DNA of 48,371 bases from Fimbriiglobus sp. (GTDB taxonomy: Bacteria; Planctomycetota; Planctomycetia; Gemmatales; Gemmataceae): contig JALHQU010000030.1 in NCBI GenBank assembly GCA_022841795.1, positions 1 to 48,371 of the forward strand, written 5' to 3'. The first letter of the stretch is position 1; each line of letters starts with the position of its first letter. This document shows, one piece after another, positions 17,818-26,460 of the stretch. A program made the position numbers and the translations under genes. Under the pieces are notes generated by a model. The model was not told the DNA's origin. It did not search any database and saw only the letters and a program-made list of their open reading frames with translations.

Positions 17818-18234
17818 TCATCCCTTCGCTGGCGGTCGCGGTTCACCCGATCGCCGACACCATGTCCACAGCCGCACCATCAGCACGAACACCAGCACCA
17901 CGCCGACCCACCCCGGCCAGCCGAAGCGGATGAGCCAAGTGCAGGCGCCGAACGTGTGCCCGGCGGTGATCAGCACCGCCACCCACTTCCCGTACCGCCA
18001 GTACCGCACGACCAGCGAGAAGATCGCCGCCCACACCGCCCCGGCCGCGACCGCCACCCACGGGCTGATTTCCAGCAGCCAGCGGGGGATCGGGTTCCCT
18101 TCGAGCACCTGCTGGTAGTCGCCGGCCCAGTATTCGTCCGGCTGGCCTTGCAGCGTGGCGACCACGTCGGCGGTGAACGCCACCATCGGGGGCAAGCACA
18201 ACCACCAGCGACGAGCGGACATGGCGGATTCCAT
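17818..18234 (-). CDS. Small integral membrane protein, four predicted helices
   Basis: A 138-residue hydrophobic protein. Helices are seen near residues 10-27, 57-76, 83-103 and 105-124 (WVAVAAGAVWAAIFSLVV, WVAVLITAGHTFGACTWLI, GWVGVVLVFVLMVRLW). The segment GDYQQVLEGNPIPRWLLEISPW between helices 1 and 2 is distinctive, but I do not recognise the family. The Met at 18234 or at 18222 could start it. It is divergent from the beta-helix gene, with 68 bp between. Confidence 0.65.
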   Translation of the reverse strand: MESAMSARRWWLCLPPMVAFTADVVATLQGQPDEYWAGDYQQVLEGNPIPRWLLEISPWVAVAAGAVWAAIFSLVVRYWRYGKWVAVLITAGHTFGACTWLIRFGWPGWVGVVLVFVLMVRLWTWCRRSGEPRPPAKG

Positions 18235-18302
18235 CCGGGTGGGGAACTCTCGACCGCCGCGGCCCCTCCTATTGTCGTCCGGATCACCCGCGGAAGGTAG
18301 TC

Positions 18303-19688
18303 ATGCCCGTCTCGCGCCTGGCGGTCACGTTCCTTGCCATCGTCACCCCCGCTCTGGCCGTCGCCGCCCCGGTGAAAACCGCGGCCGAACTGGTCGCCGC
18401 CGTGACGGCCGCGAAGGAGGGCGACACGATCGAGCTGGCAGAGGGGACGTTCGAGCTGCCCGCCACGCTGGAGTTGAAGGGCAAGATGACGCTGAAGGGG
18501 GCGGGGATGGGCAAGACCACCCTCACGCACACGGCTGGCTGGAAGCCGTCCGCCAAGACGCTGCCCGACCCGGAGATGAAGCTCGAAGGGCTGGACGCCG
18601 ACGCCTACCTGATCCGCATCAAACGTGACACCAGCGGCGTCACCATCTCGGACATGACCCTGCACGGCCCGCAACTGCACGGGGCGGTCTTCGCCTGGTT
18701 TCACACCGGGCTGCACCTGCACCACCTGCGGATCAAAGAGACGCTGTGGAGCGGCGTCCGCACGTTCGGCATGAAGAAGGCGAAGATCCACGACTGCGAG
18801 TTCGTGGACGCCGGCGGGCGGTGGGACAAGGGCACGCCGGGGAAGAAGGGCGGCATCACCGGCGGGGGCATCTTCGCCTGCTGGATGAGCAAGTGCGAGG
18901 TGTTCGACAACCGCTTCACCCGCACGAACGACGCCCCGGAGCGCGAGTTCTACGGCATCAAGGTGCGGCAAGCCACCGGCTGCCGGTTCCACCACAACAC
19001 CATCGAAGCCAACTTCAGCATGGAGTTCCCGTTCGAGAACGACGCCGACAACGAGATCGACCACAACGTGTGCCACGGCACCATTTCCATCCCGAAGCAC
19101 GCCGGCGGGGTGGTGCCCAAGAGCGGCAAGACGTTCCACATCCACCACAACTGGTTCAAGGACAGCTACAGCATCGAGTTCGTGCGGAACGGCGTGGAGA
19201 TCGCCCACAACCTGTTCGACTTCGACCCGAAAGCGGACCACGGCAACCTGATTTCGGGGTTCGGCAACGCCGACGCGAAGGGGCCGGCCAAGTTCCACAA
19301 CAACCTCGTCAGCAACCCCGGCCGCGGGGTGATCTGGATCAACGAGGTGTTCAACAACCTGGAGGTGCGGAACAACCACATCGTCTGCCGCACCACGAAG
19401 ACGCCCCGCAAGGACGGGCTGTTCGGGTTCAACCCGAAGTGCGACTTCAAGACCATCAGCATCAAGGACAACAAGATCGAGTGCGAGGGCACCCCCCGCC
19501 CGCTGTTGCGGGCGAAGGAGAGCTACGGGTGCGTGGTGGAGAACAACACCCTGACCAACGTGGCCGACGCCGGCAAGCTGGCGAACGCGAAGGCCGACCG
19601 GCCGGTCGGGCTGGAGAAGCCGCTCAAGTTCGAGTGCGGGGTGAAGGGCGAGTTCACCGTGGACGGGTGGAAGGCGGGGAAGAAATGA
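18303..19688 (+). CDS. Secreted right-handed beta-helix protein (pectate-lyase-like fold)
   Basis: A 461-residue protein with a Sec signal peptide (cleavage near AVAA-APV, residue 22). The body has many short repeats with Asn ladders, such as HHNTIEANFS, IHHNWFKDS, IAHNLFDFD, FHNNLVSNPG and VRNNHIVCR, which is the pattern of a right-handed parallel beta-helix (NosD/pectate-lyase superfamily). The N-terminal KTAAELVAAVTAAKEGDTIELAEG is the usual helix cap. The likely site of action is the periplasm or outside, on a polysaccharide. No specific enzyme class can be fixed. GGAAGG lies before the ATG. Transcription ends at the hairpin at 19692-19750. Confidence 0.8.
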   Translation: MPVSRLAVTFLAIVTPALAVAAPVKTAAELVAAVTAAKEGDTIELAEGTFELPATLELKGKMTLKGAGMGKTTLTHTAGWKPSAKTLPDPEMKLEGLDADAYLIRIKRDTSGVTISDMTLHGPQLHGAVFAWFHTGLHLHHLRIKETLWSGVRTFGMKKAKIHDCEFVDAGGRWDKGTPGKKGGITGGGIFACWMSKCEVFDNRFTRTNDAPEREFYGIKVRQATGCRFHHNTIEANFSMEFPFENDADNEIDHNVCHGTISIPKHAGGVVPKSGKTFHIHHNWFKDSYSIEFVRNGVEIAHNLFDFDPKADHGNLISGFGNADAKGPAKFHNNLVSNPGRGVIWINEVFNNLEVRNNHIVCRTTKTPRKDGLFGFNPKCDFKTISIKDNKIECEGTPRPLLRAKESYGCVVENNTLTNVADAGKLANAKADRPVGLEKPLKFECGVKGEFTVDGWKAGKK

Positions 19689-19691
19689 GAT

Positions 19692-19750
19692 CTTCGCCGC
19701 GAGCAACGCGAGCGCCAGTCGCTTTGGCGCTCGCGTTGCTCGCGGCGAAG
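19692..19750. terminator. Long perfect hairpin, likely bidirectional terminator
   Basis: Arms of 26 bp (19692-19717 and 19725-19750) pair perfectly around a 7-base loop. It fills the gap between the convergent beta-helix and crotonase genes. There is no strong T tract on either side, so it may act as a transcript-end protector. Confidence 0.75.
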
Positions 19751-19755
19751 AAAGT

Positions 19756-20538
19756 TCACCCTACCCACGGGGCCGGTCGTTTGTCGAAGAACGCGGTCAG
19801 CCCGCCGCGGCACTCGTCGGTCAGCCGCGGTTCGGCGCTGGCGGTCGCCAGATCCGCCACCGGCACCGCCTGCATACTACACCGCCGCAACAGTTCCTTC
19901 GTGGTCGCCAGCGCCCTCGGCCCGCCCTCGGCCAGCAGCTTCGCCCACCCCTCGGCCGAACTCATCAACTGCTCCGACGGGACGATCGCGTTGATCAGCC
20001 CGATCCGCTGGGCCTCGCCCGCGTCGATCAGCTCGCCGGCCAGCAGCATCCACCGGGCGGCCCGCTCGCCGACGTGCCGCAGCAGGTGCGGCATGACCAT
20101 CGCCGCCACCAGCCCGCGGCGGACCTCCGGGTAGCCGAACTTGGCCGCCGGCACGCTCACCGCCAGGTCGCACACCGTCATCAGCCCGGCCCCGCCGGCC
20201 ACCGCCGCCCCGTTCACCGCCGCGATGGTCGGCTTCGGCAGTTCGTAGATGAGCGAGTACAGGGCGGATAGCTTGGCCGCGTCGTCCCACACCAGCTCCG
20301 CCTCGGCCGCGTTCTCGACGGTACCCCGCAGTTCGTCCAGGTCCATGCCGGCGCAGAACGCCGGGCCGGTGCCGGTGAGGATGACGCACCGGGCGGCGGG
20401 GTCGTCCGCCGCTTTGCGGAACGCCGCCGTGAGCGCGGCGATGAGCGCCCGGCTGAGCGCGTTCCGCCTGTCCGGCCGGTTGATGGTGACGACGGCCGCC
20501 GGGCCGAGGGGCTGGTAGGTGACGAGGTCGGGGGTCAT
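19756..20538 (-). CDS. Enoyl-CoA hydratase/isomerase family protein (crotonase fold)
   Basis: A full-length 260-residue crotonase. The first oxyanion/CoA loop is FCAGMDLDEL (about 62-71) and the second is AAVNGAAVAGGAGLMTVCDL, with KFGYPEVRRGLVAAM supplying the acidic position seen in hydratases. The N-terminal ITINRPDRRNALS block is normal. It would hydrate or isomerise an acyl-CoA in fatty-acid, amino-acid or related catabolism. No other beta-oxidation gene is nearby, so its substrate is open. It is divergent from the following ECF sigma gene, with about 115 bp for the promoters. Confidence 0.88.
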   Translation of the reverse strand: MTPDLVTYQPLGPAAVVTINRPDRRNALSRALIAALTAAFRKAADDPAARCVILTGTGPAFCAGMDLDELRGTVENAAEAELVWDDAAKLSALYSLIYELPKPTIAAVNGAAVAGGAGLMTVCDLAVSVPAAKFGYPEVRRGLVAAMVMPHLLRHVGERAARWMLLAGELIDAGEAQRIGLINAIVPSEQLMSSAEGWAKLLAEGGPRALATTKELLRRCSMQAVPVADLATASAEPRLTDECRGGLTAFFDKRPAPWVG

Positions 20539-20653
20539 GGCAGCCGATTCGCGTGGATTGCGGGGAGGGTTTCGGGCATTTTAGACGGAAGGTGTACGCG
20601 CCGGGCGGTCGGCGGGCACTACCTGCGTCGGACGAGCTGACCCACGGAGGCCG

Positions 20654-22144
20654 ATGCGACCCCCCGCCCTGAACCTGTTGCTCTGCACCGCGCCGGACGA
20701 TTCCACCCCGGACAGCGTGCTGCTGGCGGAGTACGCCACCCGCCGCGACCCGGTCGCGTTCGAGCGGCTGGTCCACCGGCACGCCGGCACGGTGTGGGGC
20801 GTGTGCCGGCGGGTGGCCGGCGACCCGCACGACGCCGAGGACGCCTTCCAGGCCACGTTCCTGGTACTCGTCCGCTCGGCCGGGTCGGTGTCCGGGTCGT
20901 TGAGCGCGTGGCTGTACGGGGTGGCGTTCCGGGTGGCGATGAAGGCGCGGGCGGCGTCCGCCCGGCGACGGAAGCGGGAAGCCAAGGCGGAACGGCCGGA
21001 GGCCGTTCCGCCGCACCACCCGGACGACACCGCCGCCGCGGTCCACACCGAACTCGCTGCTTTGCCCGACCGCTACCGCCTGCCGATCCTGCTGTGCGAC
21101 CTGGAAGGGCTGACCCGCACCGACGCGGCCACCCGGCTGGGGTGGAAAGAGGGCACGCTGTCCGGCCGGCTGAACCGCGGGCGGAAGTGGCTGGCCGAGC
21201 GGCTGACCGCCCGCGGGGTGACTCTGGCCGGCGGGGTGCTGGCCGGAACGCTGACACCCCCGGCCGCGGCGGTCGAACCCGTCCTCGGCTGGGCACGAAC
21301 CGAAACCCCGGTGGCGATGGCGAACGTCGTCACCCTGACCAACGGAGTGAGGCGAGCCATGACCCTGAAACTGATTGCCCGGATCACGATCGTGTCCGCC
21401 GCGGTGCTGTCGGCGCTGGGCGTCGGGCTGTTCGGCCTGCTGCCCGAACCGCGAACCACCGCCGCCCCGGTGCCCAAGATCGAGACTGTCACGCCGGACG
21501 ACATCACCACCGAACGGTTGGAGATGCTCGACAGCCGGCGGGTGCAGCGGGAGATCAAGCTGACCGCCGAGCAGCGGGCGAAGCTGCTCGACGGACTGGA
21601 CGCGCTACTGGACGAGTACGCCGCCGAGTTCGAGGCGGCCGACAACCGGGTGCCGGCGCGGTTCCACAGCTACGACGAGGCGCAGAAGGACTTCGAGGGC
21701 AAGAAGCGGACGCACGCGGCCACCGTTCTCACCCCGAAGCAACTCGCCCGGCTGCAAGAGGTGGAGGTGCAACTGGCCGGCGAGTTCGCCCCGCTGAACC
21801 CGCGGGTGGCCGAGGCGTTGAAGCTGACCGACCAGCAGACGGAGAAGGTGGTTGAGGTGCTGCGGTCGAACGAGGACTTCACGCAGTACGCCCAGCAGCA
21901 GGCGCAAATCCCCGCCGGCACACCACTACGGGTGATCAAGACGCCGGCCGAGATGCGGGAGTTGGTGGAGAAGGAGTTGACCGCCGCGCAGCGGGCGGCG
22001 TGGGTCGAGTTGGCCGGCGGGAAAATGACGTTCGACCCGCTGAAAAACCAGCACGATTTCAGGGTCCGGGGCCGGTTCCGCGCCCAACTCCGGCCGGACG
22101 ATTTCGTTCCGAAGAAGGGCGGGAAAGGGGAAGTGGATCGGTGA
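20654..22144 (+). CDS. ECF sigma factor fused to a membrane helix and a C-terminal extracytoplasmic domain
   Basis: Residues about 22-100 are sigma region 2 (DPVAFERLVHRHAGTVWGVCRRV, DAEDAFQATFLVLVR) and about 130-185 are region 4 (LPDRYRLPILLCDLEGLTRTDAATRLGWKEGTLSGRL). A hydrophobic loop at 189-206 is followed by one strong membrane helix at 240-263 and a helical domain of about 230 residues (264-496) rich in Leu, Glu and Arg. In this layout the last domain would face the periplasm, so signal sensing and promoter choice may be joined in one chain. Similar membrane-extended ECF proteins are known in planctomycetes. The final 86 bp overlap the convergent glycosyltransferase gene. Confidence 0.85.
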   Translation: MRPPALNLLLCTAPDDSTPDSVLLAEYATRRDPVAFERLVHRHAGTVWGVCRRVAGDPHDAEDAFQATFLVLVRSAGSVSGSLSAWLYGVAFRVAMKARAASARRRKREAKAERPEAVPPHHPDDTAAAVHTELAALPDRYRLPILLCDLEGLTRTDAATRLGWKEGTLSGRLNRGRKWLAERLTARGVTLAGGVLAGTLTPPAAAVEPVLGWARTETPVAMANVVTLTNGVRRAMTLKLIARITIVSAAVLSALGVGLFGLLPEPRTTAAPVPKIETVTPDDITTERLEMLDSRRVQREIKLTAEQRAKLLDGLDALLDEYAAEFEAADNRVPARFHSYDEAQKDFEGKKRTHAATVLTPKQLARLQEVEVQLAGEFAPLNPRVAEALKLTDQQTEKVVEVLRSNEDFTQYAQQQAQIPAGTPLRVIKTPAEMRELVEKELTAAQRAAWVELAGGKMTFDPLKNQHDFRVRGRFRAQLRPDDFVPKKGGKGEVDR

Positions 22145-23003
22145 CCGCCCGCAGCGCCGCCCGCCACCGCTCGCACAGGTCGAAATAGCAGTCGGTGGCG
22201 AGCGGGGCGACGGACGCCAGTTTCGCCGGCCGCTCCGCTTCCGGAACGCGGAAGAACGGTTCCTGCTGCGGCTTCGGCCCGTGGAAATGCACCACCGCCG
22301 CGGCCGGGTTCGGCCCCCAGTACGGCCGCCAGTTCAGCTCCGGCGGCATCTCCGTCCACACGCGGCGGCGGACGAACCCGGTCCGCCGCCGCAGTCGTTC
22401 GTCCAGCCCCAAGTGTGGCAGCAGTCGGGTCGAGTAGTACGCCCGGTACGCGTCCTGGTCCCACGCCCGGCGGGTGAAGTGATCCAGGTGCCGAATCACG
22501 AACTTGCGGAACCGCCCGTCCTCACGCCGCAGCGCCGGCAGGTTCATCAGCATCACCCCGGAGTTCAGGCTCAGCCGGTCGGTACGATCTTCGCGGGCGG
22601 CGGCGAAGTACCGCGGGGCCAACCGCCGCAGCGCGGGCAGCGGGTCATCGACGAACATCACGTCGCAGTCGGTGTACAGCACGAACTCGTCGTCCCACCC
22701 CCGCTGGGCGGCCAGGACGGGCAACTCCAGCCGCAGGAACGCCCCGGCCCCGATGGTCAGGCAGCCGAGCCGGCCGGTGCGGGCGGCGATGTCGCGGAGG
22801 TGGTCGTACAGGAACGAGCGGCGGCGGATCACCTCGACGCCGTGGACGTCCAGCCAGTGCAGTAGCGGGTCGTCCGGGCCGTCGTACAGCAGGTGCGGCT
22901 GAAGGGCGGTGTGAAGGCGGGCGGTGTGGACGGCCACCCGCACCAGGTCGGCGTACAGCGGGAAACCCGGCGAGTGCCGGTTCAGGGCGAGGAACCACTT
23001 CAT
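22059..23003 (-). CDS. GT-A-fold glycosyltransferase-like protein (GT8-like)
   Basis: A protein of 314 residues. The segment FVLYTDCDVMFVDD holds a DxD motif (D112-x-D114) preceded by a beta strand, the metal and sugar-nucleotide site of GT-A transferases. LNSGVMLMNLPALR and WDQDAYRAYY follow, as in family 8 enzymes. The expected C-terminal block is AAAVVHFHGPKPQ, with His residues for nucleotide binding. A sugar transfer to a lipid or protein is likely. The open frame extends upstream to 23096 through repeat DNA. I use the ATG at 23003 because MKWFLALNRHSPGFPLYADL is a normal start. Its last 86 bp overlap, on the opposite strand, the end of the sigma-factor gene. Confidence 0.75.
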   Translation of the reverse strand: MKWFLALNRHSPGFPLYADLVRVAVHTARLHTALQPHLLYDGPDDPLLHWLDVHGVEVIRRRSFLYDHLRDIAARTGRLGCLTIGAGAFLRLELPVLAAQRGWDDEFVLYTDCDVMFVDDPLPALRRLAPRYFAAAREDRTDRLSLNSGVMLMNLPALRREDGRFRKFVIRHLDHFTRRAWDQDAYRAYYSTRLLPHLGLDERLRRRTGFVRRRVWTEMPPELNWRPYWGPNPAAAVVHFHGPKPQQEPFFRVPEAERPAKLASVAPLATDCYFDLCERWRAALRAVTDPLPLSRPSSERNRPAGVGRGTGPGP

Positions 23004-23025
23004 CGGTCGGCGTCCGTGCCGCAAA

Positions 23026-23159
23026 AAGTAGTAGGCACACGCCGGGTGCCGTTCTCTTGGTGAACCCGGCCCGCAAGGGCCGCGGGTGTCGATCACGCAC
23101 CCCCTCCCTCGCGGTCGGGGTTCACCAAGAGAACGGCACCCGGCGTGTGCCTACTACTT
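23026..23159. repeat. Perfect 42-bp inverted repeat
   Basis: Arms 23026-23067 and 23118-23159 match perfectly around a 50-bp loop. The inner part (GTGAACCCGGCCCGC) is shared with 25001, 40297, 43708 and 45293. It lies between the HEAT lipoprotein stop and the glycosyltransferase start. Confidence 0.85.
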
Positions 23160-23187
23160 ACAGCAGTTCGGCGGTTCCCCGCAACGC

Positions 23188-24897
23188 CTACTTCTTCTCC
23201 CCCGGCTTCTTGTCGTCCTTCTTGTCGTCCGGTTTGGCGTCGGCGATCTTCTTCTTGCCGGTGATGTAGTCGATCGTCTCGGCGGCCGTCTTCTGCAGGG
23301 TGTCGTCCGGTTTCCAGTCCGGCGGCGCCTTCCAGTCGGCCGGCGCGTCCTTCGGCCGCGCCTCCAGCGGCATCTTCTTGATCTCGTCCAGCTTGGGCAC
23401 GGCGGCGCGGGCCTCGTTGCCGATGCGGCCGAGGGCGATCATGGCGGTCAGTTGGAGCGGCACCTCCGGGTATGACAGGGCGGGGATGATCTTCGGCACC
23501 GCGTCCTTCGCCCGCGGCCCGAGCACCCCGAGCGACTGGATGGCGTACAGGCGGATGAGGGCGGCGTTCTTCCCGTCCGGCGTCTCGATGAACCCGGCGA
23601 TCTTCTTGATGTTCTCCGGCTCGGTGCGGTCGTCGTACATGATCTGGAGCAGCAGCAGCCACACGTACACGCCCTTGTCGCCGTCCTTCCGCTTCTCCCG
23701 GTCCAGCCGCTTCTCCAGCGACTCCAGGTACGGCTTCACCTTGGTGATGTACTCGGCCGGCGTCTTCCCCTTGGGGGGGCCGATGGCCAGCAGGGACTTG
23801 ACCGCCTCCATCCGCACCGCCATGCACGAGTCGGTCATGCTGTAGTTGAGCAGGGTGAGGGCGGCCAACTCGCTCGGGTCGCCCGGCTCATCGCCCGGCT
23901 TCTTCGGCGGGGCCGGGCCGCCGATCGACCCGAGCGCCTCGGCGATGGCCGACCGCGTCTCCCACGACGGGTCGTTGGCGATGCTCCGCAGGCTGGCCAC
24001 CGCCTGCACGGCGTCCGGCCCGAACGACGAGATGGACCGCACCGCGTACATCCGCAGGGCGCTGCCCTTCTCCGTCCGGCCGAGCACGTTCACCAGCGCG
24101 CGGATGGCCGGCTTCACCTGCTCGCGGACGTCGAACCCCATGTTGCTGATGATGGTGATGGCCGCCACCTGCACGCCGGGGTCGGTCTCGGCCACGAGCA
24201 GGTCGGTGAGCGGCTTGATGGCCGGCTGGCGGGCGTCCGGCCCGAACGCGGGGATGACGCGGACCGCCGCCTCCCGGTACTGCGGGTCGGGCTGCACCGT
24301 CGGCAGCGTCTGATTCAGGTACCACTTCAGGTCTTTCCCTTCGATCTCCTTCGGGAACTCCTGGGGCTTGTCCGGCTTCGCCGGCTTCGGCGGTTCAGGC
24401 GGCGGGTTGCCCGGCTTGTTCGGATCAGCCGGCGGGTTGGCCGGGGGATTTGCCTGCGGGTTGGCGGGTGGCGGGTCCGCGGGCTTCCCCGGCCCGCCGG
24501 CCGGCGGCATCGGGGGCGGCGGTGCCGGCGGCGGCTGATTGCCCGCCGGCGGGTCGGTCATCGGGTTCAGCCCGCCGAGCGGCGCGTCCGGCTTGGCCGG
24601 CGGCGGGCCGGGCTTGAAGATCGGCGAGTTCGGCTCGACGAACTCTTTCGGGGTGCCCCCCTGCCCCGGCAATGCTGGTTTCGGCCCGCCCACCGGATCG
24701 GCCGGCGGCTCCTGCGGCTTCGGCTCGGCGGGAGCTGGCGGCGGGGGTTCGATCGCCGGCGTGCTGGGCTGGGACACCAGCCCCGCCGGCTCGACCTTCG
24801 CCACCTTGGGTTCGTCCGATTTCCCGCAGCCGACAAGACCCGCCAGCCCGCCGACCGCCACGACCGCGGCCCAGCGGAGATGATTCGACCCGGCCAT
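23188..24897 (-). CDS. Lipoprotein with a Pro-rich linker and HEAT repeats
   Basis: A 569-residue protein. The N-terminus is a lipoprotein signal with lipobox LVGC (Cys24). Residues about 30-190 are Pro/Gly/Asn-rich and carry repeats such as NPQANPPANPPAD. From about 200 to 520 there are HEAT-type helical repeats (RQPAIKPLTDLLVAETDPGVQVAAITIISN; REQVKPAIRALVNVLGR; RLYAIQSLGVLGPRAKDAVPKIIPAL). The Lys/Asp-rich tail ends DDKKDDKKPGEKK. HEAT arrays bind other proteins, so this is probably a scaffold on the outer or inner membrane, the linker reaching through the wall region. The frame upstream to 25128 covers intergenic repeats, so I use the ATG at 24897. Confidence 0.8.
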   Translation of the reverse strand: MAGSNHLRWAAVVAVGGLAGLVGCGKSDEPKVAKVEPAGLVSQPSTPAIEPPPPAPAEPKPQEPPADPVGGPKPALPGQGGTPKEFVEPNSPIFKPGPPPAKPDAPLGGLNPMTDPPAGNQPPPAPPPPMPPAGGPGKPADPPPANPQANPPANPPADPNKPGNPPPEPPKPAKPDKPQEFPKEIEGKDLKWYLNQTLPTVQPDPQYREAAVRVIPAFGPDARQPAIKPLTDLLVAETDPGVQVAAITIISNMGFDVREQVKPAIRALVNVLGRTEKGSALRMYAVRSISSFGPDAVQAVASLRSIANDPSWETRSAIAEALGSIGGPAPPKKPGDEPGDPSELAALTLLNYSMTDSCMAVRMEAVKSLLAIGPPKGKTPAEYITKVKPYLESLEKRLDREKRKDGDKGVYVWLLLLQIMYDDRTEPENIKKIAGFIETPDGKNAALIRLYAIQSLGVLGPRAKDAVPKIIPALSYPEVPLQLTAMIALGRIGNEARAAVPKLDEIKKMPLEARPKDAPADWKAPPDWKPDDTLQKTAAETIDYITGKKKIADAKPDDKKDDKKPGEKK

Positions 24898-25000
24898 CGC
24901 ACACCCCCCGCGTCGTCGGAATGACATTATCCAGGATACGCAGATTACCGCCGAACTTGCAACACATGCCCGCCGGTCGTGACACAGGTTGGGGCCGTCC

Positions 25001-25080
25001 GGGCGAACCCGGCCCGCCAGGGCCGCGGGTGCGAGCCAGTTCCCACACGCACCCACCGACCTGGCGGTCGGGGTTCGCCC
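25001..25080. repeat. Imperfect inverted repeat of the GTGAACCC family
   Basis: Arms of about 21 bp (25001-25021, 25060-25080) with two mismatches, sharing CGAACCCGGCCCGCCAGGGCC with the other copies. It sits in the divergent gap between the HEAT lipoprotein and the MFS gene. Confidence 0.7.
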
Positions 25081-25143
25081 AAATTCCCCACCCCGGCGGT
25101 ACGGGCTGGTACACTCCCTGGATTCCATACCGGGAGGACCGGC

Positions 25144-26433
25144 GTGTCTGTCGCCCCGCCGCCCGAACCCGTCCGCCTCCGCACCTGGCAGGGCGTCACC
25201 CTCGGCAGCCTATTCGTTGGGTACGCCGGGTATTATGTCTGCCGGTCGGTGCTGCCGGTGGTGTCCAACCGAATGATCGCCGACCCGACACTCGGGCTGG
25301 ACGACGCCGGGTACGGCCACCTGCTGACCGTCGGCATCGTGATGTACGCGGTGGGGAAGGTGGCCGGCGGGGTGTTCGCCGGGCTGGTGTCCGCCCGCAC
25401 CCTGTTCCTGGCCGGTATGGCCCTGAGCGCGGCGTGCGTGGCGGCGTTCGGGCTGGCCGGCGGGCTGGCGGCGGTGTTCGCCGTGTGGGGGGCGAACCGG
25501 CTGGTGCAGGCGCAGGGGTGGGCCGGGCTGGTGGCCATCGCCCGGCGGTGGTCGGCCCCGGTCGCCCGCGGGCGGGTGATGGGGTTCCTCACCCTCAGCT
25601 ACCTGTTCGGCGACTCACTCGCCCGGCTGTATCTGGGGGCGTTCATCAAGTGGGGGCTGGGCTGGCGGGCGGTGGCGTGGGTGGCGGCGGGCACGCTGGC
25701 GGCGCTGTTCGCGGTCGGGGTGTTCCTGCTGCGGCCGTCGCCGGCGGCGGTCGGGCTGCCCGAGTTCGAGCCGGAACCGCCGCCCGCCCGCCCGCAGCTG
25801 GCGGACATCCTCGCCCGCCTGTTCACCCGCCCGGCGTTCGTGCTGGTGTGCGGGATGAACGCCGGCCTCACCGCCGTCCGCGAGGCGTTCAACTCGTGGA
25901 CCCCGCGGTACCTGGAAACGGAGGTCGGGCTGCCGCCGGAGGACTGCGGGCTGCTGTCGGCTCTGTTCCCATTCGCCGGGGCGGTGGCGGCGGTGCTGGC
26001 CGGGTTCGCGGTGGACCGCCTGAGAGGGCGGTTCGGCGGGCTGACGGTGGGGCTGCTGGCCGCGGGCGTGCTGACGATGCTGGCCGTGGCGGTGCTCGAC
26101 TTCCGCGACCGGCCGGTGCTGGCGCTGGCGGTCACGTCGGCGGTGGCGCTGTTCATCATGGGGCCGTACACGTTCTGTTCCGGGGCGCTGGCGCAGAAGC
26201 TGGGCGGGAGCGCCGGCGCCGGGGTGGCGGCCAACCTGATGGACGCCGCCGGGTACGCGGTCGGGGCGGTGGTGTCCGGGGTGCTGGCCGGCTGGCTGGT
26301 GAAGCAGTTCGGGTTCGCCCCGCTGCTGTGGGTGCTGCTCGGGCTGCTAGTGTTCACCCTGCTCGCCGCCGCCGCCTTCTGGCGAGACGAGCAAGTCCGT
26401 AGCCGCGACCCATCGGGGAGCGCGTCGGGGTGA
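25144..26433 (+). CDS. MFS transporter, organophosphate:phosphate antiporter-like
   Basis: A 429-residue protein with about twelve hydrophobic helices. LRTWQGVTLGSLFVGYAGYYVCRSVLPVV and DAGYGHLLTVGIVMYAVGKVAGGVFAG resemble the first helices of GlpT/UhpT-type OPA carriers, which exchange organic phosphates for phosphate. The cytoplasmic loop after helix 6 and LRPSPAAVGLPE fit the family. The GTG at 25144 has GGGAGG eight bases upstream. The final ten residues (SRDPSGSASG) and the stop are encoded by the left arm and loop of the hairpin at 26399-26460, so the natural tail has probably been replaced by repeat DNA. Substrate unknown. Confidence 0.82.
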   Translation: MSVAPPPEPVRLRTWQGVTLGSLFVGYAGYYVCRSVLPVVSNRMIADPTLGLDDAGYGHLLTVGIVMYAVGKVAGGVFAGLVSARTLFLAGMALSAACVAAFGLAGGLAAVFAVWGANRLVQAQGWAGLVAIARRWSAPVARGRVMGFLTLSYLFGDSLARLYLGAFIKWGLGWRAVAWVAAGTLAALFAVGVFLLRPSPAAVGLPEFEPEPPPARPQLADILARLFTRPAFVLVCGMNAGLTAVREAFNSWTPRYLETEVGLPPEDCGLLSALFPFAGAVAAVLAGFAVDRLRGRFGGLTVGLLAAGVLTMLAVAVLDFRDRPVLALAVTSAVALFIMGPYTFCSGALAQKLGGSAGAGVAANLMDAAGYAVGAVVSGVLAGWLVKQFGFAPLLWVLLGLLVFTLLAAAAFWRDEQVRSRDPSGSASG

Positions 26434-26460
26434 ACGCGCTCCCCGATGGGTCGCGGCTAC
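26399..26460. terminator. Perfect 27-bp hairpin, overlapping the ends of two convergent genes
   Basis: Arms 26399-26425 and 26434-26460 pair perfectly around 8 bases. The MFS stop TGA lies in the loop (26431-26433) and the Nif3 stop TAG in the right arm (26457-26459, minus strand). It should terminate or protect both transcripts. Confidence 0.8.

Noticed and set aside
23026-25080. CRISPR array from repeated GTGAACCC sequences
   Set aside because: Copies are few, irregularly spaced, inverted and not separated by uniform spacers, and no cas gene is present.
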